Assembly: GCA_016721925.1 (NCBI GenBank)
Contig: JADKHE010000008.1
Coordinates: 1 to 64,000, forward strand
Source of the DNA: Candidatus Skiveiella danica
GTDB lineage: Bacteria > Pseudomonadota > Gammaproteobacteria > Burkholderiales > Burkholderiaceae_C
Length of the DNA stretch: 64,000 bases
Direction of reading: 5' to 3'
In this document: one piece after another, positions 44,432-52,017 of the stretch
Position numbering within the stretch: position 1 is the first letter of the stretch
Layout: each line of letters starts with the position of its first letter
Position numbers and translations under genes: made by a program
The notes under the pieces: model-generated
Told to the model about the DNA's origin: nothing
The model's input: only the letters and a program-made list of their open reading frames with translations
Database searches by the model: none

Positions 44432-45649
44432 ATGTTCTTGGAAGTTCGCCAACTCGATGTGCACTACCCCGGTCGGGCGCAGGCCGCAGTCCGCGGGGCG
44501 TCGTTCGGCTTGCGGGCCGGCGAGATCGGCGTGCTGATCGGCCCGTCCGGCTGCGGCAAGACCACCCTGCTGCGAGCCGTCGCCGGGCTGGAGCCGGTGA
44601 GTGCCGGCGAGATCCGCCTCGGTGGCGAGGTGGTCAGCCGCGCGGGCAGCACGCTCGCACCCGAGCTGCGGCGCATCGGCATGGTGTTCCAGGACTACGC
44701 GCTGTTTCCGCATCTGGATGTGGGGCAGAACGTCGGCTTCGGCATCCACAGCCTGCCCCGGGCGCAACGCGCCACGCGCGTGGCCGAGGTGCTGGATCTG
44801 GTGGGGCTCTCCGGCGCCGAGCAGCGCTATCCGCATGAACTCTCCGGTGGCCAGCAGCAGCGCGTGGCACTGGCCCGAGCGCTGGCGCCCCAGCCGCGGC
44901 TGCTGCTGCTGGACGAGCCGTTTTCCAACCTCGACGTGGACCTGCGCGAGCGCCTGGCGCACGAAGTGCGCGCCATCCTGAAGGCGGCGCAGGCCACGGC
45001 GCTGTTCGTGACCCATGACCAGCTCGAAGCCTTTGCGATCGGCGATGCCATTGGCGTGATGCACGAAGGGCAGTTGCACCAGTGGGACGACGCCTACACC
45101 CTCTATCACCGGCCCGCGACCCGGTTCGTGGCGAACTTCATCGGCCATGGCGTGTTCACCCCGGCCACCTTGCGCGAGGTGAACCAACAGGTGATGGTCA
45201 AGACCGCCCTGGGTGAGTTGAGCGATGTGGCCGAATGCCCCCTGCCCTGCGCCTACGCCCAAGGCGAGTGCGACGTGCTGCTGCGCGCCGACGACATCGT
45301 CCACGACGACGAGGCGCCGGTGAAGGCGGAGATCATCCGCAAGGCGTTTCGCGGTTCTGAATTCCTCTACACGCTGCGTCTGGCCAGCGGCGAAACCGTG
45401 CTGGCCCATGTGCCGAGCCACCACAACCACACGGTCGGCGAGTGGATCGGCATCCGCGCCGAGGTGGACCATGTCGTCACCTTCAACCGCGCCTGCCCGC
45501 CGGGCAAGGGCGGCATGTGCGAATTGCCCTGCGCCGCGGCCTGCAGCGAGCCGTGTGGCGATCCGGCCAAGGCCGACGGCGAGCATGCGGTCACGCTGGT
45601 TCGCGGCGCGGCCGCCCGCGCGCCTTCGACCGTGGGCGCCGCTGACTGA
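44432..45649 (+). CDS. Iron(III) ABC transporter ATP-binding protein, FbpC family
   Basis: 405 residues. Walker A GPSGCGKTTLL, Q-loop MVFQDYALFPHL, signature LSGGQQQRVALARAL, Walker B LLLLDEPFSNLD and the H-loop FVTHDQLEAF are all intact. The C-terminal TOBE region is followed by an unusual Cys-rich tail (Cys in RACPPGKGGMCELPCAAACSE and more), possibly metal-binding. A second ATG 9 bp upstream (44423) is also possible. Energises the divergent FbpB-like permease. Confidence 0.9.
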   Translation: MFLEVRQLDVHYPGRAQAAVRGASFGLRAGEIGVLIGPSGCGKTTLLRAVAGLEPVSAGEIRLGGEVVSRAGSTLAPELRRIGMVFQDYALFPHLDVGQNVGFGIHSLPRAQRATRVAEVLDLVGLSGAEQRYPHELSGGQQQRVALARALAPQPRLLLLDEPFSNLDVDLRERLAHEVRAILKAAQATALFVTHDQLEAFAIGDAIGVMHEGQLHQWDDAYTLYHRPATRFVANFIGHGVFTPATLREVNQQVMVKTALGELSDVAECPLPCAYAQGECDVLLRADDIVHDDEAPVKAEIIRKAFRGSEFLYTLRLASGETVLAHVPSHHNHTVGEWIGIRAEVDHVVTFNRACPPGKGGMCELPCAAACSEPCGDPAKADGEHAVTLVRGAAARAPSTVGAAD

Positions 45650-45693
45650 GCGGCACCGCAGCCGCCTGGCAGGCGTCAGCCAAGCCTGTTTTC

Positions 45694-45752
45694 AAACATT
45701 TTCGGCATCTTCCCAGCGCAGGCAGGTCGAAGTTTGCTATCTATTTTATTGG
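45694..45752 (-). repeat. Dispersed ATAGC-N15-GACGC repeat, copy J
   Basis: Minus strand: AATAGATAGC (complement 45736-45740), 15 nt with TTCGACC, TGCGCTGGGAAGATGCC (core complement 45716-45720). Its head overlaps the last codons and stop of plsC. Confidence 0.8.
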
Positions 45753-46511
45753 CGCAGGGTGCCCGGACCGTGGCCCATGCACGCGCAGAACATCGATCGT
45801 GGCGTGCAAGTCGTGGGCCCAGGTCCGGCGGTCGCGGCCCTCGGCGCGCTGGGGTTCGCCATAGCTGACCAGCGCGGTGATGCCGGGCGCGCACAGCGTG
45901 CGCCAGAAAGAGCCCAACAGGCTCTCGTCGCCAACATACGACGGCGCCAGGCTGGTGTCGCCACTCAGGTCGTCCACAAAGCGCAGGCCCACCGGCACCA
46001 CCGGCGCGTCGGCCGAGATCGCTGCTTGAATCAGGTTGGCGTGAAATGGCAGCAGGGTGATGCCGTCGCCCGTCGTGCCTTCCGGAAAGATGGCAACCAC
46101 CTCCTCCCCACGCAAGGCTTCCGCCATGTGATGCACCACCCGCATGGCGTCGCGGCGCGAGGCGCGCTCGATGTAGAGCGTACCCGAGGCGGTGGCCAGC
46201 GTGCCGATCAGCGGCCAATGGCGCACATCGGACTTGGAGACAAAGCGGCAATGGCGCGCTGCGTGCAGCACCAGGATGTCCAGCCAGGAGATATGGTTGG
46301 CCACCAGCAGCAAAGGACCTTTGGCCGGCGGCTCACCGCGAATGGTGAGCCCGATGCCGCAGACCGCCAGCATGCGCTGGGCCCAGGCCTGCACGGCCGC
46401 CTCACGATGGGTGGTTTGCAGGCGCGGGAACCGGACAAAAACCAGCCAGAAGCCGGCGCCGATGTGCAGCAACCCGCGCATCATCCGGCCGACGGCACGC
46501 AAACGGTTCAT
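45741..46511 (-). CDS. 1-acyl-sn-glycerol-3-phosphate acyltransferase (PlsC-like)
   Basis: 256 residues with an N-terminal membrane span and the acyltransferase boxes in order: NHISWLDIL (HX4D), GTLYIERASR, and FPEGTTGDG. It adds an acyl chain to lysophosphatidate in phospholipid synthesis. Last gene of the yqgE-ruvX-pyrR-pyrB-pyrC' run, 15 bp after pyrC'. The codons PIK and the stop come from repeat copy J. Confidence 0.9.
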   Translation of the reverse strand: MNRLRAVGRMMRGLLHIGAGFWLVFVRFPRLQTTHREAAVQAWAQRMLAVCGIGLTIRGEPPAKGPLLLVANHISWLDILVLHAARHCRFVSKSDVRHWPLIGTLATASGTLYIERASRRDAMRVVHHMAEALRGEEVVAIFPEGTTGDGITLLPFHANLIQAAISADAPVVPVGLRFVDDLSGDTSLAPSYVGDESLLGSFWRTLCAPGITALVSYGEPQRAEGRDRRTWAHDLHATIDVLRVHGPRSGHPAPIK

Positions 46512-46526
46512 GCGGCAGGGCGCGCT

Positions 46527-47825
46527 TCAGTCGGCCGCCCCATGGGCGACATGTCCGGCGACCAGCGTGCAGCGCACGCGCCCCGGAACGGCATAACCTT
46601 CAAAAGGCGTATGCCGGCCCTGGCTGCGAAGCTGCGCCGGCTGCACCGCCCATTCGGCCCCGGCGTCGAAAACCACCACGTCGGCCGGGCCGCCGTTCAC
46701 AAGCTGCCCCACGCCCGAATGGGCCGCGCCAAGGCGCTCGCCGAGCACCTGCGCCGGAGCGTGGGTCAGCACGTCAAGGGTGCGAAGCAGGCCGACGTCA
46801 CTGTCCTGCCCCCACTTGAGGGCCAGGCTCAACAGCAACTCGAGCCCGGTGGCGCCGGGCTCGGCTTCGGCAAAGGGCAAGGTCTTGGCATCGGCAGCCA
46901 CCGGTGTGTGATCGGACACCAGGGCATCGATCGTGCCGTCGGCCAGCGCGGCACGCAACGCATCGCGGTCGCGCTGATGGCGCAGCGGCGGGTTCAGGCG
47001 GGCGCGGCTGTCAAAGTAGCCGATGTCGTTCTCGGTCAGGTGCAGCGAGTTGATGCTGACGTCGCAGGTCAGTTTCAGACCCTCCTGGCGAGCCCTGCGC
47101 ACCAGGTCCACCCCGGCTGCGCTGCTGAGGCGGCACAGATGCACCCGGGCGCCGGTCGACTTCATCAGCTCGAAGATGGTGTGCAGGGCAATGGTCTCGG
47201 CGGCCACCGGCACGCCGGCGAGGCCCATGCGCGTGGCGAGCGGTCCGCTGGCGGCCACGCCGCGCCCCAGGTACAACTCCTGGGGCCGTAGCCAGACGCT
47301 GTAGCCAAAGGTGCTGGCGTACTGCATGGCCCGTTGCAGCACCTGGGTGTTGCCCAGCGGCACGTCGGCCTGACTGAACCCCACGCAGCCGGCATCGGTC
47401 AGCTGCGCCATTTCGGTCAGCACCTCGCCTTGCAGTCCACGGGTCAGCGCGCCCAGCGGGAAAACACGCGACTGGTGCAGCCTTTCCGCGCGCATACGCA
47501 ACATCTCCACCAGCCCGGGCTCGTCCAGCACCGGGTCGGTGTCGGGTGGACAGACCACGCTGGTCACACCACCGGCCACGGCCGCCGCCAGCTCGCTCTC
47601 CAGCATGCCTTCGTGCTCGTGGCCCGGCTCGCGCAGGCGCACCGCGAGGTCCACAAGGCCCGGGGCCACGACGCAGCCGGCGGCTGGGATCACCCGGTTG
47701 GGTGTGAAGTCGGCGGGCGCGGGCCCGATCGACAGGATGCGGCCCGCCGCGACCGCAACGTCTGCGATGGCGTCAAACCGGGACGCCGGATCGATGACGC
47801 GTCCGCCCTGGATCAGTATTTTCAT
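46527..47825 (-). CDS. Dihydroorotase-like protein, probably non-catalytic (PyrC')
   Basis: 432 residues, amidohydrolase fold. The zinc-binding DxHxH of active dihydroorotases should lie at GLVDLAVRLREPG: the two histidines are replaced (AVR), and the later HLCRLSS and SDHTPVAAD patches are only partly kept. Such dead PyrC' (PyrX) proteins form a complex with and stabilise aspartate carbamoyltransferase in Pseudomonas and related bacteria. A true dihydroorotase should be elsewhere in the genome. Follows pyrB after 61 bp. Confidence 0.9.
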   Translation of the reverse strand: MKILIQGGRVIDPASRFDAIADVAVAAGRILSIGPAPADFTPNRVIPAAGCVVAPGLVDLAVRLREPGHEHEGMLESELAAAVAGGVTSVVCPPDTDPVLDEPGLVEMLRMRAERLHQSRVFPLGALTRGLQGEVLTEMAQLTDAGCVGFSQADVPLGNTQVLQRAMQYASTFGYSVWLRPQELYLGRGVAASGPLATRMGLAGVPVAAETIALHTIFELMKSTGARVHLCRLSSAAGVDLVRRARQEGLKLTCDVSINSLHLTENDIGYFDSRARLNPPLRHQRDRDALRAALADGTIDALVSDHTPVAADAKTLPFAEAEPGATGLELLLSLALKWGQDSDVGLLRTLDVLTHAPAQVLGERLGAAHSGVGQLVNGGPADVVVFDAGAEWAVQPAQLRSQGRHTPFEGYAVPGRVRCTLVAGHVAHGAAD

Positions 47826-47886
47826 GTTCGTTCCTTCACGGAATCACGGACTGCAAAGGACAGCAAGGGTTTCGCCCGGACCATGC

Positions 47887-48849
47887 TCACGCCTCGTTGC
47901 CGGCGACGATGCTCATGACCGCCATGCGCACCGCGATGCCGAACGTGACCTGCGGGAGGATCACGCTTTGCCGGCCGTCCACGACGGCCGAGTCGATCTC
48001 GACGCCGCGATTGATCGGGCCCGGATGCATCACGATGGCATCGGCTTTGGCCAGCTGCAGTTTCTCGGGCGTCAAGCCGAAATGCTTGAAGAACTCCTGG
48101 CTCGACGGCAGCAGCGCGCCGCTCATGCGCTCGTTCTGCAGGCGCAGCATGATGACCACGTCGCAGCCGCGGATGCCCTCCTCCAGCGTATGACACACCC
48201 GCACGCCCATCGGCGCCATGTCGCCGGGCACCAGGGTCTTGGGCCCGACCACGCGAACCTCGGCGCAGCCCAGCGTCGTCAGCGCATGAATATCGGAGCG
48301 AGCGACACGCGAATGCAAAACGTCGCCGACGATGGCGACTGTCAGATTGGAAAAATCCTTCTTGTAATGCCGGATCGTGTACATGTCCAGCAGGCCTTGG
48401 GTGGGGTGCGCGTGCCGGCCATCGCCGGCGTTAATCACATGCACATGGGGCGCCACGTGCTGCGCAATCAGGTAGGGTGCGCCGGACTCGCTGTGCCGCA
48501 CCACGAAGATATCTGCAGCCATCGCGCTCAGGTTGGCGATGGTGTCCAGCAGGGACTCACCCTTGGCGGCAGAGGAGCGCGCAATGTCAAGGTTGATCAC
48601 GTCGGCGCTCAGGCGCGTGGCGGCAATTTCGAAAGTGGTGCGTGTGCGCGTGGAGTTTTCAAAGAACAGGTTGAAGACGCTCTTGCCGCGCAGCAGCGGC
48701 ACCTTCTTGACTTCGCGGTCGCTGACACTCACGAAGTTGGCGGCCATGTCCAGGATATGGGTCAGGATGTCCCGGGACAGCCCTTCGGTGGACAACAGGT
48801 GGATCAGTTCGCCGTTGCGGTTGAGCTGGGGGTTGCGTTTGTGCAGCAT
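47887..48849 (-). CDS. pyrB: Aspartate carbamoyltransferase catalytic subunit
   Basis: First committed step of pyrimidine synthesis: carbamoyl phosphate plus aspartate gives carbamoyl-aspartate. 320 residues. The carbamoyl-phosphate loop FENSTRTRTTFE (about 50-61), HAHPTQGLLDMYTI and the C-terminal MHPGPINRGVEID are intact. It lies two bases after the pyrR stop and is followed by the PyrC' gene, with which it probably assembles. Confidence 0.97.
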   Translation of the reverse strand: MLHKRNPQLNRNGELIHLLSTEGLSRDILTHILDMAANFVSVSDREVKKVPLLRGKSVFNLFFENSTRTRTTFEIAATRLSADVINLDIARSSAAKGESLLDTIANLSAMAADIFVVRHSESGAPYLIAQHVAPHVHVINAGDGRHAHPTQGLLDMYTIRHYKKDFSNLTVAIVGDVLHSRVARSDIHALTTLGCAEVRVVGPKTLVPGDMAPMGVRVCHTLEEGIRGCDVVIMLRLQNERMSGALLPSSQEFFKHFGLTPEKLQLAKADAIVMHPGPINRGVEIDSAVVDGRQSVILPQVTFGIAVRMAVMSIVAGNEA

Positions 48850-48851
48850 CT

Positions 48852-49427
48852 TCAGTGCCCTTCCACGTGAAAGCTGAAGCCGCCGCTGGCGTCGCGCGCC
48901 AGCGCCAGCGACCGGGCCGGTGGCATGGTCACTCTTGCGGCAGCAAAATCCGCCTGGATCGGCAGTTCCCGCCCGCCGCGGTCCACCAGCACCACCAGCC
49001 GCACGCTGGCCGGTCGCCCATAGTCGAACAGTTCGTTGATCACCGCGCGGATGGTTCGTCCGGTGTACAGGACATCGTCCAGCAGGATGATCTCGGCGCC
49101 GTTGACATCGAACGGCAGCGAGGTCTGCCCGCCCGAGGAGAGACCGCGCCGCGCGAAGTCATCGCGGTGCATGGCCGATGAGATCGACCCTGCCGTACCC
49201 GGCAGGCCCAGATCGGACTGAAGGCGTTGCGCCAGCCAGGCGCCACCGGAGGTGATGCCCACCAGCCGCGTCTGCGCCGTGCAAAGCGCGCGCACCCCTT
49301 TTCGGAGTTCGCCATACAGGGCCTCGGCGTCCAGCACCAGGCCCAGGCCGGGAGGCAAGGCTTCCGCGCCGCCCGCGGGGGCGGCTGGCTCCGCCGCGGC
49401 GGGCAGGTTGTCGCTTGGTTTGCTCAT
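48852..49427 (-). CDS. pyrR: PyrR bifunctional regulator / uracil phosphoribosyltransferase
   Basis: 191 residues with a PRTase fold. VILLDDVLYTGRTIRAVINEL is the PRPP loop; RLVGITSGGAWLAQRL and a Pro-rich disordered N-terminal tag precede it. PyrR can bind pyr mRNA or make UMP from uracil. Its stop is 2 bp from pyrB and its ATG overlaps the ruvX stop. Confidence 0.94.
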   Translation of the reverse strand: MSKPSDNLPAAAEPAAPAGGAEALPPGLGLVLDAEALYGELRKGVRALCTAQTRLVGITSGGAWLAQRLQSDLGLPGTAGSISSAMHRDDFARRGLSSGGQTSLPFDVNGAEIILLDDVLYTGRTIRAVINELFDYGRPASVRLVVLVDRGGRELPIQADFAAARVTMPPARSLALARDASGGFSFHVEGH

Positions 49428-49840
49428 GAAAGAGTCCTCAGGAACTGCTCGAGAATGATGCAGGCGGCCGCGGCATCGGCGTCGCGCGCGCCGGCCTGCA
49501 AAGCCTCGGTCGTGCTGTAGCGCTCATCGACTTCGAACACGGGCAGGCCGAAGCGGCCCTGCAGTTGCCGGGAAAAACGCTGCGCCCGGCGGGTGTTTTC
49601 ATGGGCCGCACCATCCGGATGAAACGGAATGCCGACGACCAAGGCGTCGGGCGCCCATTCGCCGATGCGGGCCGCAATCTGTGCGAACCGTGCGTCGCCT
49701 TCTGCCTGAATCGTGCCCCGCGGCGTGGCGCTGCGCAACAAGCGGTTCCCGGTGGCCACACCGGTGCGCTTGAGCCCGAAATCCAGCGCCAGGAAGGACT
49801 GGAGTTGGACGGGGACTTCGCGGGGGAGCACAACTGTCAT
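49424..49840 (-). CDS. ruvX: Holliday junction resolvase-like RuvX (YqgF)
   Basis: 138 residues, RNase H fold: FLALDFGLKRTGVATGN at the N-terminus (catalytic Asp), LVVGIPFHPDG, and VFEVDERYSTTEA near the end. YqgF/RuvX acts in 16S rRNA maturation and DNA repair. The ATG at 49840 is chosen because the frame upstream only shadows yqgE. Confidence 0.93.
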   Translation of the reverse strand: MTVVLPREVPVQLQSFLALDFGLKRTGVATGNRLLRSATPRGTIQAEGDARFAQIAARIGEWAPDALVVGIPFHPDGAAHENTRRAQRFSRQLQGRFGLPVFEVDERYSTTEALQAGARDADAAAACIILEQFLRTLS

Positions 49841-49898
49841 GGGCCTGTGCCTGTCAGCCCGCCGCAGGAGAGCCCGGGTCGCGCCCCGCCGGCCGCGG

Positions 49899-50498
49899 TC
49901 ATCCGTGCCCCACGTCCGGCGACAACATCCACGCCTGCAGGCCCAGCAGGGCCAAGGCCCGGTCATAACGCTGCTCGATGGGCGTGTCGAAGATCACCGC
50001 AGGATCAGCCGCAACCGTCAACCAGGCGTTCTCGCCCAGTTCGGATTCCAGTTGCCCCTCCCCCCAGGCGGAATAGCCAAGAGAAACCAGCACGCGCCGG
50101 GGTCCTGCTCCGGTGGAAAGTGCTTCCAGCACGTCCTTGGACGTCGTCATTTCCAGGCCGCCGGGTATGACCATGGTCGACGCGTAGGTTGAATCGTCGG
50201 CGCCGCTTCGCGCGGCCGCAAGGGGCTCGTGAAGCACGAAGCCCCGTTCAGTCTGCACCGGGCCGCCGTGAAAAACCAACGCATCCGACAGGTCGGCGCG
50301 ACGCAACGGCAGGTCCACCTTGTCAAAAAGGTGTTTCAGGTGAAGATCGGAGGGTTTGTTGATGATCAGGCCAAGCGCTCCGTTCTGGCTGTGCTCGCAC
50401 AGGTAGACGACGCTGCGGCTGAATGCCTCGTCCTGCAACCCGGGCATGGCGATCAGGAAATGATGCGTCAGGTTGATGGGAGCAGAATCGGCCGGCAT
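49899..50498 (-). CDS. YqgE/AlgH family protein
   Basis: 199 residues. LTHHFLIAMPGLQDEAFSRSVVYLCEH, ALGLIINKP, VFHGGPVQTERGFVLH and VSLGYSAWGEGQLESEL are the family's order of conserved segments. Function is not settled (linked to alginate regulation in Pseudomonas). First gene of the block with ruvX, pyrR, pyrB and divergent from the photolyase. Confidence 0.94.
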   Translation of the reverse strand: MPADSAPINLTHHFLIAMPGLQDEAFSRSVVYLCEHSQNGALGLIINKPSDLHLKHLFDKVDLPLRRADLSDALVFHGGPVQTERGFVLHEPLAAARSGADDSTYASTMVIPGGLEMTTSKDVLEALSTGAGPRRVLVSLGYSAWGEGQLESELGENAWLTVAADPAVIFDTPIEQRYDRALALLGLQAWMLSPDVGHG

Positions 50499-50513
50499 GA
50501 GGGAATTTTAGCG

Positions 50514-52016
50514 GTGAACAGATCCAAGGCTTTTCACAAGGGGCTGATGTGGTTCCGGCGTGATCTTCGCGCCCAGGACAATGCGGCGCTCCATCACGCG
50601 CTCAGGAATTGCGCGCAGGTGCATTGCGTGTTCGTCCTTGATCGGGAGATCCTGGATCCACTTCCGCGGGCCGATCGGCGCGTCGAGTTCATCCGGGAGT
50701 CGCTCGTGGCCCTGGACGAGGACTTGCGCACACTGGCAGCCCAGGAACACGCCGGCCTCATCGTCCGCCATGCCGTGGCGCGCCAGGAAATTCCTCGGCT
50801 GGCCCTTAGCCTGGGCGTCGAGTCGGTCTTTGCCAACCATGACTATGAGCCGCAGGCGATCGAACGCGACGCCATCGTGCGCGGCGCCTTGGCTGACGAG
50901 GGGATTGCGCTGCACACCTACAAGGACCATGTCGTGTTTGAGCGCGACGAAATCCTGACTGCGAATGGCACGCCCTATGGCGTGTTCACGCCCTACCGCA
51001 ATGCCTGGCTCAAGAAGGTCGACCCTTACTACCTCAAGCCCTTTCCTGTGCAAAAGCATGCGCTGGCATTGGCGCAGCGACCAGAACCGTACCGCCACCC
51101 GGTCCCTTTGCTGGAAGCCTTCGGATTCGAGACCACCAACCTGACCGAACTCAGGCTGCCGACCGGTGCGGCGGGGGGTCAGCAACTCTTCAAAGAGTTT
51201 CTGGCACGCATGGACCACTACCACGAGACCCGGGACTTCCCCGGGATCAAGGGCCCCAGCTACCTCGGCGTCCACCTGCGGTTTGGCACCGTCTCGATTC
51301 GCCAACTGGCCGCCGCCGCGCACGAGCGCGCGGATGCGGCCAGCGAGGGCGCCCGCGTCTGGCTGGGTGAACTGATCTGGCGTGATTTCTATGCGCAGGT
51401 GCTGGCCCACTTTCCGCACGTGGTCACACGCAGCTACAAGCCGGAATATGACGCGATTCACTGGGAACATGGAAAGCATGCAGATCGGCTTTTCGCGGCC
51501 TGGTGCGAAGGGCGCACCGGCTATCCCATCGTCGATGCGGCGATGGCGCAACTCAACCAGACAGGCTATATGCACAACCGGTTGCGCATGATCGCGGCGA
51601 GCTTTCTGGTCAAGGACCTTGGCATTGACTGGCGCCGGGGCGAGCGCTATTTCGCGGCGCACCTCAATGACTACGACCTCGCCTCAAACAACGGAGGCTG
51701 GCAATGGTCCAGTTCCACCGGATGTGACGCCCAGCCTTACTTTCGCATCTTCAATCCGGTAAGCCAGAGCGAAAAGTTCGATGCCGAGGGCCGGTTCATC
51801 CGCCGCTATCTGCCGTCACTGGCCAGACTGCCTGCAACCGCGCTGCACGCGCCTTGGGAATCTGATCCCGGAACCTTGCTGGCGGCCGGCGTGGAACTGG
51901 GACGGGACTACCCGACGCCTCTGGTCTCCCACGCCGAAGCCCGCGAAACGACGTTGAACCGCTATGCCGTCATCCGCAAGGTCGACGGGCAGCCGGCAAA
52001 ACCACGCAAGAGATGA
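50514..52016 (+). CDS. phr: Deoxyribodipyrimidine photolyase
   Basis: Light-driven repair of cyclobutane pyrimidine dimers. 500 residues from a GTG at 50514 (GAGGGA 10 nt upstream); an ATG at 50547 (AAGGGG before it) would give LMWFRRDLR directly. N-terminal photolyase domain MWFRRDLRAQDNAALHHAL; FAD domain with GTGYPIVDAAMAQL-like TGYPIVDAAM, HNRLRMIAASFLVKDL and WQWSSSTGCDAQPYFRIFNP. Class I type. Divergent from yqgE. Confidence 0.95.
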   Translation: MNRSKAFHKGLMWFRRDLRAQDNAALHHALRNCAQVHCVFVLDREILDPLPRADRRVEFIRESLVALDEDLRTLAAQEHAGLIVRHAVARQEIPRLALSLGVESVFANHDYEPQAIERDAIVRGALADEGIALHTYKDHVVFERDEILTANGTPYGVFTPYRNAWLKKVDPYYLKPFPVQKHALALAQRPEPYRHPVPLLEAFGFETTNLTELRLPTGAAGGQQLFKEFLARMDHYHETRDFPGIKGPSYLGVHLRFGTVSIRQLAAAAHERADAASEGARVWLGELIWRDFYAQVLAHFPHVVTRSYKPEYDAIHWEHGKHADRLFAAWCEGRTGYPIVDAAMAQLNQTGYMHNRLRMIAASFLVKDLGIDWRRGERYFAAHLNDYDLASNNGGWQWSSSTGCDAQPYFRIFNPVSQSEKFDAEGRFIRRYLPSLARLPATALHAPWESDPGTLLAAGVELGRDYPTPLVSHAEARETTLNRYAVIRKVDGQPAKPRKR

Positions 52017-52017
52017 C

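Noticed and set aside
50081..50108. ATAGC-N15-CGCGC match in yqgE
   Set aside because: Falls on codons for the conserved YqgE motif GYSAWGE; flanks do not match the repeat.
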